Positions 55,189 through 64,000 of a stretch of DNA of 64,000 bases are shown piece by piece (the stretch's first letter is position 1; each line of letters opens with the position of its first letter). Source of the DNA: Glebionis coronaria (Eukaryota; Streptophyta; Magnoliopsida; Asterales; Asteraceae); assembly GCA_025667525.1 (NCBI GenBank), contig CM046882.1:218410592-218474591 (forward strand), written 5' to 3'. The notes under the pieces are model-generated. The model searched no databases. It saw only the letters and a list, made by a program, of their open reading frames with translations, and was not told the DNA's origin. The translations under genes and the position numbers were made by a program.

Positions 55189-57934
55189 TGATTGTGGTAA
55201 AATACGACCTTTAGGAAAAGGTGTGTAAAAGCGATAAGTATTAAGTGATGATTTAGGAAAATCAAGCACTAATGACCCTTGTGGTGTGAAAGTTCGTTTC
55301 CCAAGGAGGTATATGTGTGTGAAAAACTTGTTAAATGTTTGAGATTAATAATTGGTTTAGAAGGGGATGAGAAAAGAAGATGACGAAGACGTGAAATTAA
55401 TACTACGACGACAAAACGTAAAACCATAAAAACTACAAAAAAATAAAAATTAATTCTAAAAATTACCAAAAATTCACCAAAAATCAAAATTAATAAACTA
55501 AGAGTTTACCAATGATCAAAACTTTTTCAAACCTTTTAAATAATTAAATATTCAATTTTTAAATGCTAATTAAAGCCCTAAAAATCAAATAAATTATCAA
55601 AAAGCCCAAATAAAGATTTTTCAATTAGTAAACCTCTAAAATGACCAAAAAAGATTAAAAACTATTTTTAGAAATTTTTAAACTAATAAAAACTATTTAA
55701 AATGATTTAAAAACTATAAAAACTTAAAATAATTATAAAAATTATTCTAAAAGTGATAAAATTATTCTAAAAGTTGCAAAAATCTTGTTTTAATGTATGT
55801 AAGCTAAGAAAAATGTAAAAAGTTGAAAAATGTGAAATTTGAAAAATAATAATAAAATAATATTAAAATAATATTAAAAATCCAAAAATTATAAAAAATT
55901 CTAAAAACTTGCAAACTAGTTAATTTTAACATAAATAAACAAAAAATCAAAGTGAAATGACCAGAATACCCCTATTGGGCCCTCAAATGGGCCAAAACCA
56001 AATTCAGTCAAAACAAATGGGCTTTTTAGCCCATAAAGTCAAACTTGGCCCAATTGACTTGGAAAAGCCCTATCTGACTTAAAATTTGATTCTAAACACA
56101 AAACTCTAAAGACCCAAAAGCTGAAAGTGAGCTTATCACAGCTTATTATGCAAACAACTTATCCTTACTGGGCTTTTTAGCCCATTAAGCAATAAGCTAA
56201 TGCCATAAGCTCTAATTTGACACACAACCTTATTTTGGGATGCTTAAGAGATCTGTAAAAAGAAATTTTGAAAAAGCACACTCAATAAGCCAGAAATAAG
56301 CAAAGTAATATTTCACTAAAAGACAAAATAGTCGTTTTGAGAAATAAAGCACCTCAGGACTTGATTCAACTTGAAAAATGTCACAAATGAACTCAATAAG
56401 CCAAAACAATCAACAAAATTCCAATAAGCAAAACCAATAAGCCAGAATAAGCCAATAAGCACTTATGAAAAAGTCAATTAAGTTGGTTTTCTAGTCAAAC
56501 CCTAAAGTCAACCCACCAAATGCTCCAGTATGAACAAATGGGTCAAATAATGAGCACCTATTACAAAATCTAAGTTGTTGCTGGTTAAAATAAGCTATTA
56601 TAGCTTATTAATAAGCTGAAACCCAATTAACACTAGCAGTGGCAACTTTCAGTAGGAACTGGTTCCCACTGCTTTGACTATTTGACCAAGCTTTTTAGAG
56701 AGATTTAGTTGGATTCAATTGGAAACAAGGGCACCCTTGTGATCAGTGAATCACAAGGAGTAAATAGCAACAAGAAAATCCAAATATGGTTCACACAATA
56801 AGCCAGAAATGATCAAAAAGTCACCAGATGATGCATAGACATGGAAAATAAGCAGAAATGCACAAATAAGCAGATTAAGCCTGAATAAGCCAACCAAACT
56901 CAACAGGATGCATACACAAGCTATATAAACTAAGAATAAGCACAAACAAACTTATATCAAACACTGAATCAAATTAAATAACAAGATCAAAGCAGATGAA
57001 TGTTACTGATGAACAAAGTGCATATGTAGAAACCTATTTGCTGATCTATTTGACACTAGATCTAATTTCAGGCACTCAAATCTCTTCTCCTGGTGTAATT
57101 AACCTAGATTTAACACTTGTTAACCCTAGTCTATGATTAGATCTAGGTGTCCTCAAAATCCTAGCAAATTTTACCAAGTAAACAAGAATTTATACCCTTT
57201 TTATGAATCAAGGTGTTTCAAACCACAAATATTGTAGCAATATGACGAAGTATATCAGATAAGCATGAACCAACAGATAGCAACTCAAAACTAACACTCA
57301 AAACACCACAAATCCAAATTATGTAGTTGACCCAAACACCCCTTAAAAACCTGTTTTCACAATTTTTCAAAGGATTATCCAGTTTCAAACCACAAATCAA
57401 ACTAACAACACCTCATAAACATCAAACAACACCAAATGAACAATAATCAACCACCAAATTACAGATTCAAGAACAAACAAGCAGAAATCACAAAATTCAG
57501 AAAAATAAGAGAGAAATTGAAAAGGGAAGAAGGTGCAAACCTCCAAGACCTACATCCAGGCCCTGGATTGTTTGAGCTTAGGTATTAGCAGAACAAGTAC
57601 CAGCTTCCAAGTACCTGCTAAGATGAACAAACAAAGTGATGCACAATAGACAAGTACTTTCCTGATTTTTTAAGCACAAGCCTTATGGATTAAAACCTTG
57701 CCTCAAAAACCTTCAAATATCAAAGTGGAACTCAGAATTAGGCTATTCCAACACCAACTTTTAACAAATATCAAAGAGATTTCAAAATTCAAAAAATCAA
57801 CTTTTATTAATTTAAAAAGGAATTACAAAGATTAATAGCCTAAAACTGGAACAAAAGCTCTCTCACAGGTTGAGGAGTCTATTTATAGGCAAATGCCAAG
57901 CTTAGCACTATTCACAAACCCTAGAAGTGAAATT
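55189..57934 (-). repeat. LTR-H: truncated Athila-type LTR (solo or 3-prime LTR), minus strand
   Basis: Starts TGATTGTGGTAAAATACGA and shares with the Ath-D and Ath-E LTR ends the wording TTTAGGAAAA, CACTAATGACCC and CGTTTCCCAAGGAGG. A minus-strand TATAAATA lies at 57887-57880 in the corresponding place. There is no primer site at its left border, so this is not a 5-prime LTR; it is either solo or the 3-prime LTR of an element whose rest is beyond Gyp-I. Very AT-rich with many AATAAGC words; no gene is supported. Confidence 0.75.
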
Positions 57935-60900
57935 TGTAACACCTGGTATTTTTCCCTACTTTGTAAAATGACTATTTTACCCTTTGACTTTTTATTTAGT
58001 CAACTATGTGATTTAACTGTGTTGGAAACGGGAAGTTATCCCGCGTTTTCTGAAAAACTGTTTGCTAACGAGTAATGGCCTGACTCTGTGCTCAGTCATT
58101 ATTCTGAACATTTTCTATGAACCTGACCAAAGTGCTGAGACGGTCAATGACTTGACGATAATCCATGAGATTATTCGTTATCTGTGAATTTTGTGCTTAA
58201 CTGTTTAGTTTTTAACAGAGTGATCGTATCTTCGTGAGCAGCGTATTTAAATATTTCTTTATATGTTTATATATGCCTGTATTTTAGTATTTTTGCTATT
58301 TATAGTAATAAATCGTATTTACTATGAATATTTAATTAACGTAACGCGTCTTCGTATTTTACGTCGTTTTTACGTTTACCCATCGTTAGCGTGCATAAAA
58401 TACTTTACCAATCATAAAATGTCAGTTTTCGTCGAAAAATTGTAAATTTAATATATTTCGTCAAATTTTTAAGTTTTACGTAACTTTTAACTTAACTATA
58501 TACTTTTTGATATTTACCTAAAACTAACTAACCTTTTTACCTTAAACCTTTTAACTAATTACCATAGTAAAAATTTTGAATAATTTACCCCCATTTGGGA
58601 CCCCCATAACCGGCCAAAACATGCACCATGTGCATGGCCTTACACTTTGCAATTCTAAGCTTAAGGTTATAAACCTTACACCCTTTAACTTATTAACCAA
58701 AAACCCTTCCATTATTTCACTTACACACTTCATTTCACCTCAAACAAAAAAAACACACATCTCTTCCTTTCTCTCTCAAAACACACGGCACAAACACACC
58801 TACACATTTCACCATTGTTGATTTCTAAAAAGCTTCATTTTACCAAGAATTAACACAAAACAAAATCACCCTAGAGCTTGTATAAGCATAAAGAAGAATG
58901 GTCTTTCTTGGTTTGATGATTTGAGTAGTTTTTGGGTTGAAGTTGTAGAGTAGAGTTCTTGTTGATTATTAGTGGGTTATATTGTAGATCGGGTCGTTGT
59001 GGTTACGTAGAATCGTTACACAAGGTTACTTCTTAAACCTTTTTCATCTTTTCATTTTCCATGCATAATCTTTGTAGATCTATGCATGCATGTTACTCAT
59101 CAAGTATTTTCTTGAAATAAAATGATAAAAAATATTTTTGGTCATGAAATATTTTAAGATCTATGGAAATTACGTGTGGATCTATTAGATCCATACATGA
59201 AAACGGTTTAATTGAAAGACTTGTGAAAAATATAAGTATGTATATTTTAGATTGGGGAACTTGAAGAAAAATCTTTGATTTTGTTGGTGTTTATGAATAA
59301 TTGGAGGGAAATAGTAGTGTTACTACTAGTGGTTACGTTTGAAAATGGTCGAAAACGAGTTTTTACGGAAGACATACAATCTTTCCGACTTTTGTAAGAG
59401 GCGTAGAGAGTCGTAAAAATTGTTTTGACACTAGTTTACTACGAGATTATGAAAATATAAGTTAATACGTTCGTTTCGATATATTATGGGCTAAAAACGG
59501 AGCTAAAATGAGTAATTTGTGGTCGTTTAAATTTCGTTGTCGGAAAACTTAATTTTTGGAGATCAACACTATAAGTGTTTGCTGTCCAGATTTTTAAAGT
59601 GGTCGAAACGACATTTTCGAGTTAAACGGAGTCGTTTTAAGTGTCGAAATGGTTACTAAATGGTATGTGTGAATGTTGGAATTGTTTTGAAAAAGCGTAT
59701 TAGCTCGAAATGTGAATACTTGTTGTACTATTGAAAGTTTGAACGTTGGAAGTGGAAATTGTTACTATTGTGAAAAATGACTTGTTGAATTGTCGGCGAT
59801 TGAGAAACTGTTGAAAATAGGGCTTTTAGGACGAGATTTGAGTACTTACTAAAAATGGCAAATTTTTATGTGACGCCGAAAGGCTGCCGAATTTTCGTTA
59901 GAAATCGGGTAGGAAAATTTGTTAAGATAAATTTTGTTAAATTAAAATTTACGCCGAAAGGCTGTCGAAATTTCGTCGAGTCAAAAATAAATATTTTTGC
60001 CTAAGTATATATATACTATAATGTTTATAACGATGTAACATTTACAAGTCACGATTTTAACAACAAAATATATACTTCATTGATGAGTAACGTACATGAC
60101 GAACTATTGTGACTTATTTGCTAGCGCCTAAAATATAGTATTATATTTAGGTTGTTGCTAGATTTGATTGCTACTATTTGATCTTACTTGTGCGGTTTGA
60201 ATCGTTGCTTGAGGTGAGTTTATAGATCCCTATTAAACTATTTTTATATGTTTAATGTTTTGGGATGTGATAAATGCTTTGATGCTTGCATCTGGACACA
60301 AGTAAAACTTGATTTCTGTGAACGCTTTGTGAACACTATTTATGAGATAGATTAAGTTGCTTTGGCCATAGTCCCCACTATCGTGAATCGTTAGTTACTC
60401 TGCTGGAGTAAGCTCTTATGTTACGGATAGATCTATTGAGGGTTGACAACCTCCACTCGGGCATTCTGACGCCGGACGAGTGTGTACCATTTGTATGAAC
60501 GGAGTTATCTTGGCTAGGTACTCCATTGGGGCAAAATTTATGTATACAATCTATTGTATGCACTGGATCACTAGTTTCGATGTCACGAGCTTAGCTATCA
60601 TAAATATTGTGAACACCCAATTTATCCTACACTTGGCACTATATCTCCTATAGTTGCACGTGTACATGAAATGAAATCTGAAATTGAATTACTATGAACT
60701 TTTACTTGAAACCTATATTCTCACCAACTTTATGTTGACCCAATTTAGCATTTATCTCAGGTAATTGATGATGAGTTGTATCTACTGTGTGAAGTACTTG
60801 GAGTCCGCATGCATTTCTTGGCTATCTTCGGACAATTGTTTACTTATGCTTTTGAACTATTATCTCGTTGATGTTTAAAACTTTTACATTCCGCTGCACT

Positions 60901-61072
60901 ATCTTTTGAAACTGAGACCTTTTGTACTGTGATGCTTTTAATTTAAATTCAACGAGGTATTTTTATAAAACGTCTCATTTAGAGTCGTTCTCTTGTACCT
61001 TGAACTATGATACAATGACGTAACAGCCCCCGAGCTTCACCGCTTCCGCATATCACATTTTGGGGTGTTACA
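57935..61072 (+). repeat. Gyp-I 5-prime LTR (about 3.14 kb)
   Basis: Begins TGTAACACCTGG and ends GGGGTGTTACA. It is distinct from the Gyp-B LTR. Repeated wording ACGCCGAAAGGCTG (59872 and 59952) and TTTCGTYR words occur in the middle. I could not place a promoter with confidence and see no gene. Its right partner is outside the window. Confidence 0.87.
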
Positions 61073-61076
61073 GAAT

Positions 61077-61090
61077 TGGTAATCAGAGCC
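61077..61090 (+). promoter_or_regulatory. Gyp-I primer-binding site, Met-tRNA type with an extra A
   Basis: TGGTAATCAGAGCC, 4 bases after the LTR; the canonical sequence is TGGTATCAGAGCC, so one A is inserted in the middle of the pairing region. Confidence 0.75.
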
Positions 61091-61351
61091 TTGGTTATAG
61101 AGAACTAGGTTTGAATCTTAGGCCTAGACTATAACCGATGTGGCTACTTGTTACTCTGTATACGTATGTGTACTACGTAATGTATTACGTCGGATAACAC
61201 TATAAGTAATATGTAATATATATATTATGTAATACGTAATATGTATTATATACATATGCATCTCGCTGATTTGCATACTTTAATTTCTATACATGATTAT
61301 TTCATGCATACCCTACAACTGCTTTAATACGCATTTTGGTTGTTGCAGGTT
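61091..61351 (+). other. Gyp-I leader upstream of the accessory ORF
   Basis: Non-coding. It contains a run of TACGTA/ATGTAATAT words (61161-61260). It ends with a pyrimidine-rich TTTTGGTTGTTGCAG (to 61348) just before the ATG at 61352, a possible splice acceptor. Confidence 0.6.
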
Positions 61352-61978
61352 ATGTCGTCATTTACTGTTTCTTACCAGCCCGACTCTGCCGACGAAGAGT
61401 GGGAAGACGAGATTGAGATGGTACCAGATCATGTTGAGCTGGAGAATGACCAAGAAGAGGCTGATCCTGAGGAGGAAGGTGCGGAGTATGAGCCTGACGA
61501 GGATCCGGAGGAGGATGATGAGGGTGAGCCTGATGTGTTGTCTGATACTTCCGATGTTGTTGATGGGATGCCACCTGTTGTGCATCGTACTTTGATCGAG
61601 TGGGTTAGTGGTAGTGAGGACGATGAGGATGATGAGGATGACGTGGATGGTATTGAGGTAGATCACGAGGGTGACGAGGATATGGATGGACATGAGATAG
61701 GTCATGAGGATGATATGGATGGTGTTGAGGTAGATCATGAGGGTGATGATGATATGGATGGATATGAGGTAGATCGTGAGGATGATGAGGACATGGATGA
61801 TGAGATTGAGAGTGATACTGACGTTAGGATGGTTGTGGCTAGTAGTGATAGCGAGGGTGCTGAGGCTGATGGTGATAGTAGGGATGATGCTTTGACTGTT
61901 GTACCTGAGAGAGTTAAGCCTAGTAGGAGGAGTGACTCACCGAGCTGTGCTGAGTGTGATCGTCGTCGTCGCACTTAG
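61352..61978 (+). CDS. Gyp-I accessory ORF: acidic repeat protein of unknown function
   Basis: 208 residues, intact, between primer site and gag. Extremely rich in Asp and Glu. Residues about 98-150 carry imperfect repeats of the form D-G-x-E-V-D-H-E-G-D-x-D-M (units of 13, 11, 13 and 13 residues). The N-terminus is MSSFTVSYQPDSADEEW and the C-terminus is basic (PSRRSDSP...CDRRRRT). I know of no enzyme signature in it. Acidic upstream segments occur, from memory, in annotated Asteraceae chromovirus proteins. It could be a nucleoprotein-binding or chromatin-mimic protein; that is inference. The reading frame survives while gag and protease next to it are broken. Confidence 0.75.
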   Translation: MSSFTVSYQPDSADEEWEDEIEMVPDHVELENDQEEADPEEEGAEYEPDEDPEEDDEGEPDVLSDTSDVVDGMPPVVHRTLIEWVSGSEDDEDDEDDVDGIEVDHEGDEDMDGHEIGHEDDMDGVEVDHEGDDDMDGYEVDREDDEDMDDEIESDTDVRMVVASSDSEGAEADGDSRDDALTVVPERVKPSRRSDSPSCAECDRRRRT

Positions 61979-62288
61979 AGATTCATCGTTATTGTGCTTA
62001 ATTCTAGAGTAGATTGACATCTTTATCTTTTGAGTATTGTATCCACTAAACTAGAGTAGTACTCGGTTAGTTGGAGTAGACTAGATGTAATCATACTCTT
62101 ATTTTATGACTATGTACTCGATATTTTGATTATGAATGGGAATTTAACATTATGACCTTGACCAGTGACTATCCTTTTTATGTTTGCTGTACTGTTAAAT
62201 TCTGCATTCTATTTTAGCATATGAAATATATAACGTGTATATTCATGCTTGAACCTTATTTGCATTGTTGTCTTAACGCAGAGAAACA
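61979..62288 (+). other. Spacer between the accessory ORF and gag in Gyp-I
   Basis: 310 bases without an ORF. The last bases, TTGTCTTAACGCAG (to 62281), precede the gag ATG at 62289 and again look like a splice acceptor. Nothing else recognised. Confidence 0.6.
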
Positions 62289-62570
62289 ATGGTGAACACA
62301 CGTAACGGAATGACTGACGCTCAATTGGAAGCACTGATTACGCAACGAGTGACTGCTGCACTAGCAAACGTTCAAGCTAACAACAACGTGAACGAATCAT
62401 CACCGAACAATGTTGACAATCGACCGCCTAAGCCATGTACTTACAAGGACTTTAGGAGCTGTGACTCTTTGACTTTTAATTGTACTGAAGGAGCTGTCGG
62501 ATTAGCTCGTTGGCTCGAAAAGATGGAAGCTGTGTTCCGTGTTAGTGATGTGCTGTTGAAAACCAAGTGA
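62289..62570 (+). pseudogene. Gyp-I Gag N-terminal part
   Basis: MVNTRNGMTDAQLEALITQR, then CTYKDFRSCDSLTFNCTEGAVGLARWLEKMEAVF, the standard start of chromovirus Gag. It ends as DVLLKTK-stop; in the -1 frame the sequence continues AVENQVTYSTCNLAAGALKGW, as in relatives, so a one-base insertion or loss lies at about 62545-62556. Confidence 0.9.
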
Positions 62571-63775
62571 CTTATTCTACTTGTAATTTAGCTGCTGGAG
62601 CGTTGAAAGGGTGGAACACCCATGTGCAGACGGCTGGAGCCGAGGAGGCGTATGGAATGAGTTGGGAGGAACTTAAGAAGTTGTTGACTAAGGAGTACTG
62701 TCCTCGTAATGAGATTCAGAAAATGGAAATCGAACTGTGGAACTTGACTGTGAAGAATAATGATATTGGGACGTACACTAGGAGGTTTCAAGAATTGTGT
62801 TTGCTATGTCCTGGAATGGTTCCGGATGAAGAAAAGAAGGTTGAACGCTATATTTGGGGTTTACCGGGTAGAGTTCAAGGGAATGTGACATCGTCTGGAC
62901 CGACAAAAGTTAGTGATGCTATAAGGATGGCTCACAGTCTGATGGACCAAGTTGTTCGAGCAAATGCTGGGAATGTCGCGGACAACAAGAGAAAATGGGG
63001 TAATAACCAAAGGAACAACCATGGGAACTATACGAATAAGAGGCAAGACACTATGAAAGCGTACACTGCTGGTACTGGGGAAAAGGGAGTGTACAATGGG
63101 ACGTTACCACTGTGCAATCGATGCAAACGGCACCATAATGGACAATGCAATGTACAATGTCACAACTGCAAGAAAACTGGACACATTGCTAGAGATTGTA
63201 AGTCGCCACCCAACACGAAAGCCAACGTCACTTGCTTTGAATGTCAGCAAAAGGGACACTACAGCAATGAGTGCCCAAAGAAAAAGAACAAGGACAAGGA
63301 CCAAGGAAAGATTGCTAAAGCTGGGGAAGCTCGTGGAAGGGTCTATGTGATAGGAGGAGGAGAAGCGCAACAAAACCCCGACGTTGTGACGGGTACGTTT
63401 CTTCTCAATGGTCGTTATGCTACTATTTTATTTAATACTGGAGCCGATAGGAGTTTTTTGTCGACTGCTTTTAGTGTTTTACTTGATGTGACCCCTTCGC
63501 CCTTAGACACTAAGTACACTATTGAGTTAGCTAATGGGAAGTTGATAGAAGCCGACACTATACTTCGTGGATGCACTTTAAATCTTCTAGGTCATTCTTT
63601 CATAATAGACCTTATGCCTGTTGAGTTAGGGAGCTTTGACGTAATTGTCGGAATGGATTGGTTGTCGAGATATCGTGCTACGATTGTATGTGACGAGAAG
63701 ATCGTTCGTTTACCATTTGGTGATGAAGTTTTGGAGGTACAAGGGGATACAAGTAACGGAAAAGGGAAGTCATGA
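62567..63775 (+). pseudogene. Gyp-I Gag C-terminal part, zinc knuckles and inactive protease
   Basis: Residue numbers are from 62567. The Gag core (ALKGWNTHV, FQELCLLCPGMVPDEEKKVERYIWGLP) is followed by two CCHC knuckles, CHNCKKTGHIARDC at 199-211 and CFECQQKGHYSNEC at 223-236, then the protease. The active site reads F-N-T-G-A-D-R-S at 289-296: the catalytic Asp is Asn (codon AAT at 63434-63436). The IVGMDWLSRYRATIVC motif is at 360-375. The frame ends at TGA 63773-63775 where relatives have Arg; beyond it the same frame continues. Proteolysis of the polyprotein would fail in this copy. Confidence 0.92.
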
Positions 63776-64000
63776 CTGAACATTATCTCGCGTGTCAAGG
63801 CTCAGAAGTTGTTATCAGAAGGTTGCCACGTATTTTTAGCCTGTATTACTGAAAAGCAGACGGAAGAAAAACAGTTGGAAGATGTACCTATCGTACGGGA
63901 TTTTCCGGAAGTCTTTCCTGAAGATTTGCCTGGATTACCGCCGGCTAGACAAGTTGAATTCCAGATCGATTTAATACCAGGAGTCGCACCTGTTGCTCGA
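63776..64000 (+). pseudogene. Gyp-I protease-RT linker and RT entry (cut by window end)
   Basis: In frame after the TGA: LNIISRVKAQKLLSEGCHVF, then DVPIVRDFPEVFPEDLPGLPP and VEFQIDLIPG, the conserved entry to chromovirus RT. No further stop is visible to position 64000; the catalytic part of RT lies outside. Confidence 0.88.

Larger units (their letters stand above)
57935..64000 (+). mobile_element. Gyp-I: chromovirus-like Ty3/gypsy element, 5-prime portion
   Basis: LTR (57935-61072), primer site, acidic accessory ORF (61352-61978), gag (62289), zinc knuckles, protease and the approach to RT at the window end. The TGTAACACC/TTACA LTR ends, Met-tRNA-type primer site and GMDWLS protease motif fit the chromovirus (probably Tekay) group. 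The element inserted into LTR-H. It is damaged by a gag frameshift, loss of the protease catalytic Asp and a TGA before RT. Confidence 0.9.

Noticed and set aside
56751..57400. Short minus-strand open frames in LTR-H
   Set aside because: No conserved domain and AT-driven hydrophobic composition; LTR context explains them.
61293..61595. Alternative frame over the accessory ORF of Gyp-I
   Set aside because: Overlaps the acidic ORF in another frame and follows its GA-rich composition; the minus-strand frames there are shadows too.

Overview
This is a plant nuclear window made almost entirely of nested LTR retrotransposons; I see no convincing host gene. The lineages, primer-binding sites and the wording of several gag and pol proteins (which resemble, from memory, elements annotated in Asteraceae such as Tanacetum) suggest a large, repeat-rich Asteraceae genome. 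That taxonomic guess is inference; the retrotransposon structure is read directly from the sequence.

Layout (names are mine). Copia-A (1-5797, minus, cut by the window edge) is inserted in the protease of Gyp-B (5798-12122, plus), the 3-prime part of a Tekay-like chromovirus with a 3-kb LTR. Gyp-B is itself inserted in an old Copia gag, Copia-C, on the minus strand (remnants 12123-13417 and 53511-53662, leader, primer site, LTR 54335-54649). Between the two Copia-C gag pieces lies Ath-D (13423-53510, minus, duplication AGATG), an Athila-like gag-pol element with 3.5-kb LTRs. Ath-D is split by two younger elements: Ath-E (18120-31596, plus, duplication CAAAG) in its 3-prime untranslated region, and Ath-F (34939-46209, minus, duplication GATTG) at the start of its reverse transcriptase. 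To the right, Copia-C sits in an Athila-like gag fragment, Gyp-G (54650-55188), which abuts LTR-H (55189-57934). LTR-H is cut by Gyp-I (57935 to the end, plus), a second chromovirus-like element with a 3.1-kb LTR, an acidic accessory ORF, gag and a damaged protease.

Relative ages follow from the nesting and from LTR comparison by eye: about 20 substitutions between the Ath-D LTRs (3.5 kb), 6 substitutions and 2 one-base indels between the Ath-E LTRs (3.58 kb), and 4 substitutions between the Ath-F LTRs (1744 bp each). Ath-E and Ath-F are recent insertions.

The most interesting element is Ath-E. It has intact long LTRs, primer site and polypurine tract and encodes Gag plus protease, but RT, RNase H and integrase are absent and are replaced by an open tail of about 210 residues that I do not recognise. 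Its LTR ends, primer site and polypurine tract match those of Ath-D, so an Ath-D-like element is the natural helper. A second unusual feature is shared by Ath-D, Ath-E and Ath-F: a CATTG...CAATG inverted repeat followed by a polypurine tract is present at the 3-prime LTR border and again about 1.5-1.7 kb upstream (intervening insertion removed), with each family using its own polypurine sequence at both sites. Other oddities are a 21-bp (seven-codon) repeat family scattered through the LTR and polyprotein of Copia-A, TCGGAAT repeat fields in two unrelated elements, a tRNA-like module and TTGCGSCGCAA dyads in the Ath-E LTR, and the acidic accessory ORF of Gyp-I.
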